This document shows, one piece after another, positions 48,301 to 61,200 of a stretch of 64,000 nucleotides of DNA (position 1 is the stretch's first letter; every line of letters starts with the position of its first letter). The position numbers and the translations under genes were made by a program. This stretch comes from Mercenaria mercenaria (Eukaryota; Mollusca; Bivalvia; Venerida; Veneridae). The stretch lies in NCBI RefSeq assembly GCF_021730395.1, contig NC_069375.1:15771001-15835000 (forward strand), given 5' to 3'. The notes under the pieces were generated by a model, which was given only the letters and a program-made list of their open reading frames with translations, did not search any database and had not been told where the DNA came from.

Positions 48301-48899
48301 TTTCCAAAACGGGCTTATTAATAAAATGCGCCGCAGTTTTCCGCAGATTGGCCGCAATATAGCAATTTACCCAGATTTCTTTCGAACATATATTTTAAGC
48401 AGATATAATAAATATTTACGTTTTACACAAAATTATTACGGTTGCATCGAACAAAAATTTTGTAGGATTGAATAAAAATAATAAATTTTAGAAAAAATAT
48501 TTTGTGATATACAATAAATATTTTTATTGTGTAAAAACTATTTTGTAGGATCGAATAAATGAATTGAAAACATTGAATAAATATTTTGTTGCATTGCAGA
48601 CTTGTTTTAGTTTTACAATAATTATTCCAAAACATTGAAAAAAAATATGAAAACATTGAAAACATATTTCTGTTTCACGATAAATATTTTAAGACATTGA
48701 ATAAATATATAAAGATTGACAATAATTATAGAAAATATAATATTGCAACACATTACACTCCATATTAATCCGACAAGAAAAATATTTCATTCGAGATGCA
48801 ACATCTAGTGTCTGTATTTTTCGATTAAGAAAACACTAATGATACACCATGGAAATATGATAGAATGCATGACCTTGATGACTTTTAAAAGGTCGTTTC

Positions 48900-49990
48900 T
48901 CAATATTTATATCTCAGTTTTTATATGCTTTTGGTCAATATCAACAGCATTAAAGCATATTACATAATACGGTTGGCCAGAATGAAGAATAATTTGTTTT
49001 TGTCTGAATTAGAAGGTATAAGGGTATTACAGTCACGGATGGCCGCATGGAAATTATCTTTGTTCTTGTTCGATTTCTCTAGTACTTTAGTACATTACAG
49101 GGCAAGGATTGCCACAGTGAAATTACATTTGCTTTTAGTCTTATCATTAAAGTATTTAGGTCACAGATAGTTGTAGTGGAATGATATTTTTCTTCAAATT
49201 GATCAATATCAGCAGTATTGGAGTATACTACCAGTCAAAGATTTCCGTAGTAAAATGACATTTGTCTTTCTTCAATATCATCAGGTCGCAAGATGTTTGT
49301 AATCATCGTTTAAGCATAGTCCAGGTTTTGGATTGCCACGTCGATTAATATTAGTGGTTTGCTGATAAAGCCCGAATTGTTTGATGTGATAGGTCAGGGA
49401 TGATTTTCGATATCACCAGCATTTAAGCATGTTACAGGTCACAGATGTCTTCGGCAAAGGCATTGAGTAAATGCTTTTTTGGTTCTTAAGTTTTGCTTTT
49501 TATATAATACATTTATATTCATTTAAATAAATTTGCAAGCGGGTTTTTGTGTTTTACATGTTATGCCTTCTGTTTTCATTGCGTTTGTTAGGGATTAACC
49601 TAGCCAGAAATACTTTTATTTACACAGTCCCATGACTTTGGAACGTTGTTGGAGTAAAGTAAGGTAAGGTGCGCAACATAAAGCGGTACGTGCTGGGGCT
49701 TGCAGTTTGGGGAGGCTGCGTTATTGGAACATTGCATGCCCGTTGGATGTTTATCCTTGTTTTATGGCACAATGAAAGTGAATTTGCTTTTAATATCACC
49801 AGCATCAAAACACATAGTCACGGAAGGCCGCAGCGATTAAATTAAGTATATTACAGGTCACGGATTGCCAGAGTGAAAGGATGTTAATAACCAACATTTT
49901 TAAGCAGGTCATGGATTGCCACGTTGATTAATGCTAGTCTATTTTTGGCAATAAAGCATGACTATTTCATCATTATAGGCCACGGGTGAC
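48900..49990. repeat. Highly degenerate satellite, ~90-110-bp unit
   Basis: Recurring phrase 'acaggtcacggattgcca' followed by 'agtgaaatgata(t)ttg' and 'tcaatatcagcagtatt'. Recognisable copies lie near 48960, 49030, 49100, 49160, 49230, 49390, 49440, 49810, 49855, 49910 and 49975. It has diverged strongly, so it is old. Confidence 0.6.
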
Positions 49991-50422
49991 CGTAGCAAAA
50001 TGATGTTTGTTTGTTTTTAAATCAAACTTAATTCGAAGTTTTATTAAACTGTGTGCATGGGTTGAAGGGATTAGGCGCGCACAAGATTGCATATGCAGAC
50101 TGTATATATATAAATAGTATAGGAATAAAAAAAAATGTTTCGTAACTCTGCATTTTTATTTCTAAAAGAACCTAACATGCACCATGCACAACTACTGTTG
50201 TTACTGATCACTTTTGTGAAGTTTCGTTAAATTATGTCAAAGTGGTGCACACAGATTATGTCACGGACGGACGGACGGACAACCTAAAACCAGTATAGCC
50301 CTCTTACAATTTCGTTTTTGGGGGATAATAGATAAGCAATGTCATTTCAACGCATTTGATTTTGTCACACATAAAAGTAGAAAACTCATTTATTTACGTT
50401 TTATTATTTATAGTATATATAC

Positions 50423-50514
50423 CTGTATACGTCGTCAGCGGCACATCCTATCAGAACATGCTCCGTTAGAGCTTTTTGTATCCGGTAGTCATTAGCTGGC
50501 TGACGGCGAAAACA
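50423..50514 (-). CDS. Candidate orphan exon, unknown protein
   Basis: The minus-strand segment is flanked by an acceptor-like 'caattaag' and a donor 'gtatata'. It encodes CFRRQPANDYRIQKAL, then TEHVLIGCAADDVYR. It has about 50% GC within ~30% surroundings and one clear open frame, whereas the other frames stop. I do not recognise the family and found no partner exon nearby, so it could be a fragment of a repeat. Confidence 0.3.
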
Positions 50515-50870
50515 CTTAATTGAAACATGTGAGGATTCATGACTATTGATGAGATGAAATCGTGTACATGCTTACATTTTAACCTAAATTTAAAATAAAA
50601 ATACATAAAAAATATCGATACAAATTTTGCCAAAAGGAAACGTACTTCTACAATATTTATAATACTGAAACAGGCATTATTCTGTTATTATTAGATTACA
50701 CTGTTTTCCCTAAAAATCGTTCTTCTGTCTTAAACCGCGAAATCAGGAACAATGTCAGTTACTCGGTAAAAATATTATTACGTAGTATTACTTGAAAGAT
50801 TTTTGTGTAATCACATTTGCAAATATAATAATAATGCGTGTAATTATTTCTTTTAATATCATTCATTTGT

Positions 50871-51073
50871 CCAGGGACCGGATTCACCAACGTTTTACGT
50901 CTGAAATTTAGACTTTAAAATGCTAAATTTTGTCTTTGCTGTTGTCATGAAACTGCATGTATGTGCATTCTGTAGTTACAAACAGCTTATCAAAATTTCA
51001 TCAGTGATAATTTTCTGTAAAATGTATGACAAATTAAGTTTTAGGTTTTAATGTAGATGAATGCGGACCCTGG
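50871..51073. mobile_element. MITE, 203 bp
   Basis: Inverted ends ccagggaccggattca and, reverse-complemented at the right, ccagggtccgcattca. It may be hAT-derived if the true end is CAGGG, but no clear 8-bp duplication was seen. Confidence 0.6.
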
Positions 51074-51520
51074 TTTTATTCAAAGAGCGTATTTATGCGA
51101 CCACTCTGCCCAGAGGTATATCCTTAGTACTGAGAAGTACATTCATTTTAAGGATGTAGGAGCGAATTTTTTCTAACGTAAAGAATTTTTTCATACTCTG
51201 TGAGCTTGAAGAACTTTTGTTTCCAAGACAAACAAGAGAAGAAAAACATTGGACACCGAAATTTTGTAAAATTAAAAAAAGATGGTGATACTTTATAAAA
51301 CATATAATATCCCACTTAATGTTATAGGGATTTCTGGTGCTACAGGTTAATGTGAATATTATATAAGTATTATATAAGCATAAATGTCACTATCAATTTT
51401 CTTTACATATTGACATAATTACCCCTCCCGCTTTATTGTCAATAGAGAAAACGTATTTAGACATACAAAAAAATTCTGATATTTTGATTTTCAAAATATT
51501 TTGCAGCTTTAATGACCCAC

Positions 51521-51923
51521 CAATCTGACTGAAGTACTTGATCTTCTAAACGAAGATCTGAGAACGACCCATTCACATACGTCTTCTGTATATTTTGGAT
51601 TTCCAGCATTGCTATTTTTATTTTAACCAATGAGACGACTTGTTAGAATGTCAAAGAGTAAGAAAAATGTGCAGTTATTCCAGGGCTCGAACTCGGGACC
51701 CCTCGATTACTAAGCAAGTGGCCTACCGACTGAGCTAACCGGCTATCTGACATATTCCGACATAAGAATTGTAAATATCAAAAGACAAGGCTAAAGGTAA
51801 TTTGCTAAATTTTGTAAGTTAAGCTCTGATTGGCTAGCGAAAGGGTCGTCAGAACGAGGCTATGAATAGGTCGTTCTCAGATCCTATGCGTAGCGTAATA
51901 GGAGATGTACTTTAGTCAGATTG
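51521..51923. mobile_element. MITE, 403 bp, with 9-bp target duplication
   Basis: ATGACCCAC flanks both sides exactly (51512-51520 and 51924-51932). Inverted ends are CAATCTGACTGAAGTAC and CAATCTGACTAAAGTAC, followed further in by 'gatctgagaacgacc' on both sides. A 9-bp duplication points to a Mutator-like mobiliser (family knowledge). It carries a tRNA-like segment. Confidence 0.85.
51672..51745 (-). repeat. tRNA-Thr(AGU)-like segment inside the MITE
   Basis: On minus: D-arm 'agctcagtcggtaggc', anticodon loop ttagtaa (anticodon AGU, with U33) and T-arm 'ccgagttcgagccctgg'. The 3' acceptor strand does not pair with the 5' one and one T-stem pair is off, so it is a tRNA relic with intact A and B boxes. 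Confidence 0.65.
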
Positions 51924-51932
51924 ATGACCCAC

Positions 51933-53900
51933 AAAAGTGCTTCAAAATGGAAAGTAAAAAAAGTTGGTGTCACCGTGCATCTAAGAGATTTATTAAGAAA
52001 ATAGTGTTACAAATTTGTGAATTATGGTATTTTTTGTTTCAGTTATAGCCCAACATTATATGTATCAGTTAAGAAAATTTCAAAACTAAACCTAATCTAC
52101 TTTAGTAGATATTTGACATTACCTACTCCTACCCCATTGTAAATCTTACGTCAATTTTAGGCAAGTACCAACCAAAAATAAGGGTGATACTTTTTTGCAA
52201 AAAGTAGAATATATTTGCTTAAATTGTACATTATTAGCCATATTTTAATTATCTATCATTAATTTTTGACAAAACTTTTGTAAGAAAGCATTATTCGGAG
52301 AAACATTTTTCAAAATGGCGGATACGATGAAAAAAAAAAACGCTCGTACTTCCTTAAAGCGATTACATTAAAACGTTTATTATGAATAGTTCGTCTTTTC
52401 CTCATGTAAGCAAGTAATTGCCTTCGCAGATGTAATGAACGTTTTAAAAAAAATAAAGTCCCTCTGTTCACTGGTACAACTTATTTCACGTCAACCTGAA
52501 AAATAAATTAAATTAACATTAGAGATTGATATAATTCAAGACGTGTATGGAGAAGGCCTAAAGTATTAAAATAGCAGTTGCTGAAAATGTGTTGCTGGCT
52601 GCAAAGTGACCTACACCTAAGATTTAACTGTTGAGACACTTAATTAAATAAATCAAACAAATAATGGGGCTGCGAGAAAAGGTGTTTCGTAAATTACAAT
52701 CGATCGCATTTGATGAGATCTTATAACACTAAACTGCTAATATAATTATATATTGATAAAACTGATATATGATATAATAATACATCACACATGAAATGAG
52801 CTTATTGCACCTTCACAAATAGACATGCGCATCCTTCATACACATGTTTCAGTCAAGTGCACCGATATGTTGAAATTCAAAGAAGTAAATACTTGGACTA
52901 TAGACTCCAGATCCTCCCCCTTTAAAGGAAAGTAATGATGATAGAATTAAACAATAAGTAAACCATAGGATATTTCATGAAGACGCATAAGCTAAGCTTG
53001 GGGTATTGTGATCAGTCACCGTCCGTCTGTCCAAATTTTTATTCAAACAACAATTTATCTGAAACTAGTGAGTGAAAGTTGATACAACCTGGCCTAGATA
53101 TTTCCTGGACAGTCCTCTACCATATTGTTCAAGAAATTTCATTTCATGCGTAATTCTATTTGCAATGACAACCAAATGGAAATCACTTAGACTATTTTTT
53201 CTCCAAACCAGAAGTCTCAGACCTTTGAAATGTTAGTACCCAATTTCCAGTTCTATTCAAATTATGACGCTAGGTTCAAAACTGGCCCTGCCCTGGGACC
53301 TCCATTTCAATCAGACTTTTTATAGAACCTTTCGGAGTCATAGAGTACAATTATATCTATGTCACCGATCCTATGGGAATTGAAGAGTTTTGAAATTTCC
53401 ATTACCTCTTATGATTAGAAATAATCAGACTGAGTCTGGTATTATTTTACTCGGTTGCATTCTATGTTTCCAAATGATTTTCTTAACATATTATTATGTC
53501 AGAAAAAAAGAAGAATTTTCTTGTCTGAAGTTCAGGATCCATAGCTTAGACATCTGATAGGAAGCATCGTCTAGTGGTCCTTTACCAAGTTTGTGTAAAT
53601 CATTTCTTTGGAAATATAATTGGCCTGTCCATTATATTTACATAGACTGTATAAAAATCTTTAAAGATTCCTGTTTAAAATATAAAGGCATAGAGCTTAG
53701 TTGTTAAGCATATAGTATTCTACAGTGTTTATCTGCCTATTCATCATTTAACCACTTAAGTCAGGTGGTCATCATGACCTCCATAACCCTCTTTTTTATT
53801 GCTACCATTGATTATAAGATGAGCAAACTGGCCGACAGAAATAGGCATAGTTATAAATAGAAATAGATATATGCTAAGGAACTTACCAGAGATCGTGAAA
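51933..53900. other. Intergenic with weak dispersed repeats
   Basis: A degenerate dispersed repeat is visible around 53000-53560 (accgtccgtctgtcc; cagacctttgaaatgttag). The sequence 'ggttgcattctatgtttcc' near 53455 matches one near 18730. No gene was recognised. Confidence 0.4.
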
Positions 53901-54039
53901 TAAACATATGTGCAACAGAAGTTACTCTATGATCAACTGGAGCCTTGTCATTCTTCATCCGTTGGATTCCGTTCCTGCAATAAACACCAGAGGGATAATG
54001 TATGGCACGCCAAAGCTGCCTTCTGCTTATACTTCTTAA

Positions 54040-54725
54040 ACGGTAATTTAGTCATATCAGTTGGTGATGTGCGTTTTTCACATTTCGTGGTGTGCATACT
54101 ATGTCGTGCAGTAGATACGTCAGTTCCTGATGTGCATTTTACATTTCGTGCGGTAGATAAGTCAGTTGGTGATATACTTCACATTTCGTGAAGTAGATAA
54201 ATAAGATGGTGATGCGCATTTACAATGCCGTGCAGTAGTTAAATCAATTTCACATTTCGTGATGTGCATTTACATTGTCATGCAGTAGTTACGCCAGTTC
54301 GTGATGTGCATTATATATTTCGTGTAGTAAATTAGCTAGTTCGTGATGTGCATTTCACATTTTGAGATGTGTATTTGATATGTCATGCAGTAGAGAAGTC
54401 AGTTCATGATGTGCATTCCACATTTCGTGATATGCATTTACTATGTCGTACAGTAGATAAGTCAGTTCGTGAAGTGAATTTCACATTCCGTGCCGTATAT
54501 TAGCCAGTACGTGATGTCCATTGCACATAATTGTGCAGTAGAGAAGTCAGTTCGTGATGTGAATATTACATTTCGTACAGTTTATGAGCCAGTTCGCAAT
54601 GTCCAATTCACATTTCGAGATGTGCTTTTTAACATTTTGTGCAGTAAATAAGTCAGTTCGCAATGTACATTTCACGTTTCGTGATGTGCATTTGCTTTAT
54701 GTCGTCAGTTCATGATGTGATTTTA
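54040..54725. repeat. Degenerate tandem repeat, ~55-60-bp unit
   Basis: Many imperfect copies of 'gtcagttcgtgatgtgcat' + 'ttcacatttcgtg' + 'cagtagataa'. The period wobbles and sub-blocks shuffle. Confidence 0.8.
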
Positions 54726-55200
54726 TTTACACTGTTTTGTCTAACTTGTTGAAAATTGGGTAAGTGCGAGGCTGGCATACCCTAAACGCGATTAAACCCC
54801 CAGTTTCCTTTTTATAGATTCCTGACCGTTCTAAGGCGATGCCCCAGTTTTCAACTTGTTTTCAGTCCGCCTCATTCTTTGTGTTGTGTATGTTTTCTTG
54901 TTTATTGTTAGCGTGTCTTTCCTCTTTTTCTTCACTACCTCCATTACCCCCATCGCCACATCCCATCCCTTTCCCTCGCATTTATACTCCCTTGTATTAG
55001 CTGCCACTCCCTTTTTACTATGAGTAAGTTATCGATCCTACCATTATTTTGATCGCCTGGGTAACATTAAATATTGACACCGTTACAGATTGACCCATGG
55101 GTCCTTTTTAAACGTTGAGAATTGACCCCGCCAACATTTCAACATTAAAGTTTGATCAAAAGGTCGTTCAAAACTAAAGTTTGATCATCAAGGATCATTT
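54726..55200. other. Intergenic, weak repeat
   Basis: A short degenerate repeat (aacattaaagtttgatc-like) lies at 55070-55200. No gene. Confidence 0.4.
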
Positions 55201-58200
55201 TAACGGGTAATTAAATTTAATTAAACGGGGAATCGCTGTTAGTAGAAAAGAAACCCCCCGGGAAAACCAAAACTGTCGCAAAGTAGTTTTAAATTCCCCT
55301 TTTGGGCCCGTTTGACCCCCCGCCCCTTGACCCTATCTAAAAAACCCAATCCGGACAATTTAAAACCAAAAATAAACAACTTTTTCATAGTACTTTATAA
55401 AAACCTATATAAAATATATTAAAAAAAATTTTTAAAACATTTCCCCCAAATATTTCCCAAAAATCCTCCCAAAGTGGCAGCAAGGGGCATCGCTGCCAAC
55501 TTACAAACTTTGGCAAAACTTTGGCAAACCAAAAATTTCCAACCAATCAAAAGCTGCCATTTTCTGCCAATTGGCAGCAATGCACAATGCTGCCAATTTC
55601 AAATTTTTGGGCAAACTTTGGCGATTATTTTAGATAAAATGTAAGGGGGTCTACGACCCCCGGAGGAAAAACCCTCGGTTTTGACTTATTTTTTAAAGTA
55701 AGATATTTTTAGGGACACATGAAATTTAAAAACTTTAATTAAATTTTATATAACTTTTAATTAAGCTTTTAATTAAACCCTTTAACCCAAAAATCTGCTT
55801 CTACCAGGGGATAATTTTCACCCGATAGTAAATCTAAGAACACCTATCAAAAGCATAAATGTTAATTCTTGTGCTGAATCGCATACGGGTGAATATAAAA
55901 CATTGTTCCTTTTTTTTAGATAAATTTTTTTTTTTTTCTAACAAGATATTAACTTATCATTTCAAAGTCCCATTTTGCCTCACTGTTATATTTACATTAT
56001 CAAATATATCAAAAAAAACATCATCCTGGGGCCTTTCTTCCGCCACCTAAATAAAAATTGATTTTGGCTTTTAGTCTTTTTAAGGGTTTCATCCGGGGGC
56101 TCGCCCCCTTTTAATAAAATTTTAAAATTCTATTTTTAATTCCCCGGTTTTTCCGACTATAAACACACCACTCAAAAGCATATTTAGTACATCTATTTTA
56201 TATTGTTGGTTTATGCTTATAAATCTTTATAATTAAGATTTTTTCCGGGTCTTATTTAAAATATATTTAAATAGTCAGATCGGCCAATTTTTATATTTGA
56301 ATGTATCCGGCCCCACGACGGTCAAAATACTTTTCATTTGAGTAATCAAAAGTATGATTATAATGATTAAAAAGAGAAACGCTTCATGTCCACTTCCCTA
56401 CCCTTTTTTTCTATTTTTCTGTCTTTTTTTTTAATTTTAAAATTTTTATTTCAGCTAAACATCACCGTTTTTGTAGAAACTTCAAACGATAAATTTCAAC
56501 AACATTTTTTGTTCACAATTTGTTTCTTTTTTTTAAAAGAAAACATTTTTTACTTTTGTAATTTTCTTCAACATTATTTAATTTTCAACATTAGGGGTTA
56601 TTGCTTTAGTATTAGCAGAAATTTACTTGGTATTACAGTGATTGATTCTCCTTTTTATCGAATTTTAACCAGGCCCAAATCTTTGTTTTTTTTTTAATTT
56701 TTTATCTTAAATTTTGATCTTTAAATTAAAATTTAATTGCTTCTTCTTGTTTCTGAATTTCAATACAAGCCAAATCATTGTTATTTTTTAATTTTGATAT
56801 TAAATTCTTAATATCTTTTTGAATTTTTTTGAAATTTTACAAATTCTGCTATTTAAATTTGACGGTTTGTCAACAATCAACCCAAATTTCGAATTTTTTT
56901 TTAAAAAGTCATCTATTTTAAAATTTAAAATTTTTTTTTTAAGGGGTTATCTAATGCGTATCATGACATCACCTCTTTGTGAAGCTGCCTTTTCCATTCA
57001 GATTTATTTTTGCAAATTTATTTAAAAATGTATCGAAAAATCGATTTCCCTTTTGCCATTTCAGTTTTTTTTTATTTATTTCTGTTCTGTTTTTCTAACT
57101 GATACAATTTGTAACTTTTTCTCACTCAATAACTTGTCTTTTAGTTTTTTCATTTTTTAATATACTATTTTTTAATTCTTGAACTGAGTGAAAAAATTTT
57201 AAATTTAACTCGAAATACTTTTTTATGTTTCACTGAAAACAATTTCTCTTCAATTCTTTAATAGAATCATCATAGTTTTTCATTTTCTTCTTCAATTTTA
57301 CCTTTGTAATTGATAATTAATAATAAAATTCTTTTTAAAATTTTTTTAATTCTAAATATTCTTTTACTTCTTTTCAGTGTTTGTTTTATACTTTTGATGT
57401 CTTCAAGTTTATATCTTTTATTACCTTTAAATTTTTTTTATACAAAACCCCGTCTTGGAAGGGGGCACTTTGGGGTTTTTATCGGGTTTTTTCCGGGTTT
57501 TATTTCATTACCTCCCATATCTAATGCCTTTTCATTTGTTTAAATTTTTCCTTATTTCGGGAAAATACGTTTCCTTTTCCAACTTTTTGAATTTGCTTTT
57601 TAGTGCATAATCACTTAAATCTATCAAATTTAAATTTTTACTTATACTGTCATTGATTAAGGGGTTTAAAAAAAAAACCCCATTAATAATTTTTAAATTT
57701 TTTTTACCAAAATTTTTTTCTAAAAATTTCCCTTTGGGGTTTGTCAAAAATAAAAATCTTTTTTTTTTGATTTGTTGCATTAGCAAAAGTTCACATCTAT
57801 ATTTTGTTCACGAAAACCTATATTTTCCTTTTTAAAACCGGGGACTTTAAAAATAAAATAAATGTAACTTTTTTCGAATACTTTTGTGTTTTATAGTAAG
57901 ACTGACTTAAAAAAAAACAAAACGGGTTTTTTGGCGCCTTGAAAAAATATTTTTTTATTTCATTTGAACTTTTTATCTCACATACAAAATCATAAAATAT
58001 TACATTTTTTGTTTTCTGATTCAAATTTTCACAAGGTTTAAATTTTGGTTGGGGATCACTAAATTTTCAAGTATTTTTTGGACTAATTTAATCTTTTTGC
58101 AAGGGTTTTGGGTTGTTTTAAATCTGGTATTTAGATTGTTCAATTTTTTGGGCAACAAGTAAATTTAAAATCAAAAATATAAAGAGGTTTCGAATATATG

Positions 58201-61200
58201 CTTTAATGTATTTTTTTTTTCCAGACCAAAATCCAAAATTTTAACTCAAAACATAATCTGGCAAAAAAGGGAAAATTTTTTTAAAAGTTATTGAATTTAT
58301 CATTTTTGTATCAAATTTGGAATTTCCTTTTATAAATATTACATTTTTAAAATATCTTACATTTCTTACTTTATTTTTACATTATTTTACTTTATCTTTA
58401 TTATTATATAAAGAAATCAAAATTTAAAATGAAATATAAAAAAAAAAAATAGTGGGACAAAAGATGAAAAATCTTAGAGAAAAATAAGAAGAAAAATAAG
58501 AAAACTAAAATCGGATTGTAACTAAAATTTATAACCCAAATTACTGAAAAAAAGAAGTAAAAAAGAACAATTATCAATCAGTTAAAAGCTTTGCCTGGAA
58601 TAAAACACAATAGCGTTATTAGGTGATGAAATGAAAGAATACAAACATCCCAGGTGACCACGCTTTTCCAAGAACCACCTTTAAAACCATTACCACAACC
58701 ATTCCGAAAACCAACACGTTATTACCGCCGGAAGATGATAGGGTTTGGAAGAGCTTTCCGAACCAACACGTTTACAACCATTAAAAAAAGGTTATATAAA
58801 ACTAAAGAATCAAAAAATTTTCCTGAAATTTTTTGGGGACAAGGCCCGAAACCAAAGGGAAAACCTATAGAGATTTAATGCGTTTTGGATAGTAATTTTT
58901 TAAAAGAATAAATATTAAAAACCGCTAAAATTTTTACTTTTTACTGCAGATGAATCTGATCCAATAAAATAGATAAAGACTATATTAAAGATAAATAGAT
59001 ATGTTAATACGAATAAAAAAAAATTAAATGGTTCAATAACTAGCAAATAAAAACAAAAAATCCTAAAAAAAGAAAGGAAAAAGAATTAAAACATATCAGA
59101 TAACTCATAAAGTACAAAAAACGGTTGTATTACTTTTAATTTAACTCCTACATTTAAACAAGATGGACAAAATAAATATCATAACCCATAAAATTTTCAC
59201 CAAAGGACAATATGGTAATTTAATTAAATAACTTAAATAAACTTTAGGGCCAAAAAATTAATTGTAAGGAAGAAAACGGAAAAAGTCATTAACCTAAAGT
59301 TATATGTTTTAATTTGATTTGTTAAAAAAGATAAAACAATAAAAAAAAGCATTAAATTTTCATTAAATAAAAATATTTAAAAAATTTTAACAGAAAATCA
59401 GGATTACCTACAATAAAAATCTTTAAATTTAAAAAAGTAATTAGGGAAAAGTTATGATTTTGTCTTTAAAACCAAAAAATTTGGGTTAATGATTGGATTA
59501 AATTTTTGTGGTTAAATTTAAATGCGGAAAAAAATAAGAAGAACTAAAAAATAAGGTATTAAAATAATTTTTAACTATTAAAAATAAATTCTTTTTTACC
59601 AAACAAATAAAAATTTTTATAAAAAAATTATTTTTTTTGAATTTGATTTTAAATTAAAAAATTTTTTTGATAATTATATAAATGGAACAAAAAAAATTTT
59701 AAGTTCTAACAGTTAAAGATAATAAAAATAACCGAGTGATTTACAACAGATTATCGTTCTTAATTTTAGATAAAAAAAAAACTTATGTTGTTGGTTTTGG
59801 ATAGTTTTAACCTATGACCAACTTTGGCAAATATTGGATGAATATGACAATAAAAAATTTCGTTCAAATGGAAAAGAATGGAAAGTAAAATTTTTAAACA
59901 AAGGGTTCTTACAGTTTACACAGAATTATAATTATATTGGGGAAACTTTAATAATAAGGTATTAAAATTTTGATAAACAAAATTGCTCCAAAAGTTGGAA
60001 TTGATTTAATTTTTAAGATTTTGATTTCAATTACAAAAATTTTTTAAGTTGGTTTTGGGAATACAATTTTTCAAAAATTGTTTGGGATTTGGAAAAAAAA
60101 ATAGACAAAACGAAGGGGGAACACAACACCAAATATAACTAACTCTGTGGAACAATTATATTCATTGTGACTTATTGAAAATTTCACTTGTTGATGTAAT
60201 TTTCATGATAATCATGCTTTAAGTACTGAAATTTTTAAACAAACTTATCCTTTACAAAAAAAACCACAAAATTGGATATTCTGAAATTAAAAATAATATA
60301 AATTCAATAAATATAAATTACAGAGATTTGTAAAAAATTTTAATTTTAATGAGTTGAAACAATTTTACCAATTTTAAAAGAAATTAATTTAAAACTAAAG
60401 TTTAAAAATTTTTATTAAAATTTATTTTAATAAAGTAAAAAAAATTAGACAAAAATAAAGGAATATTTATTTATTAAGATGCTCACACGGAAAAACAAAC
60501 ACGGAACAGGTACTTTGACACTTTAACAAATTGTTTTAAAGTTCACCGCATTTTCAATTAGCACAGCGGGAAAAAAAGTTTTGGGAAACGCAGAAAAGCA
60601 ACTTAAAGGGGAACAAAAAAGGTTGGAACGAAGTTGGAAAATTTAGCTGCGCTAAAATTGTTAAAAAATTTAAAAAAAACCTGCCCGGCATTGGTAATTT
60701 AATTGCTAAGGAATTACAAAAAAGAATAATATTTAAAATATAAGGAGAGGAGATTTTCATATGAAAATAAATAGAATATTTCAACGGGACTTTAGCTCGT
60801 GCGGGAACTTCAGCTCAAAAAAACTATTAACAGTTTAAATTTTATAAAAAAAAAAAAAAACTAAAATAAAAACAAAAATAAAAACAGAATAAAAAAAAAA
60901 ATTATAAAATATAAATTTTTGGAACAAAAAATATTGCGAAAATATGAATAACTCCTATTAAATAATACAGCTTAATATCTGTCCGGGGAAATAAGTTAAA
61001 CAACAAAAAAACGATATCATTTTACAATAATAAGAATTCTATTTTGAGGGGTTTTAAGGGTTTATTTTAAAGAAATTTTAAAAGAAAATAAGTTTCTAAG
61101 GGTAATAATTAGCTATGGAATCAAATTGCTCAAATTAATAATGCAGCTTCTTAATTGATCATTATGGTTAAACAAAATGGAAAAATTGTTAGTTTGTAAT

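Larger units (their letters stand above)
47038..48760. mobile_element. Long-TIR element, ~1.7 kb, enclosing a satellite
   Basis: Arms of about 250-340 bp are inverted copies. The left begins gtgtaatgtgttgcac with 'tattttctataattattg'; the right ends 'gcaacacattacac'. Both carry 'aaatatttattcaatgtt'-type repeats. The middle (47325-48300) is a separate satellite block. No transposase. Confidence 0.65.

Noticed and set aside
53910-54060. Possible exon on either strand (KAALACHTLSLWCLL on minus)
   Set aside because: Open on both strands, with no partner exons or recognisable family; too weak to call.
58654-58878. 74-residue frame in the AT-rich block
   Set aside because: Isolated, low-complexity and basic, in sequence of doubtful quality; no family recognised.
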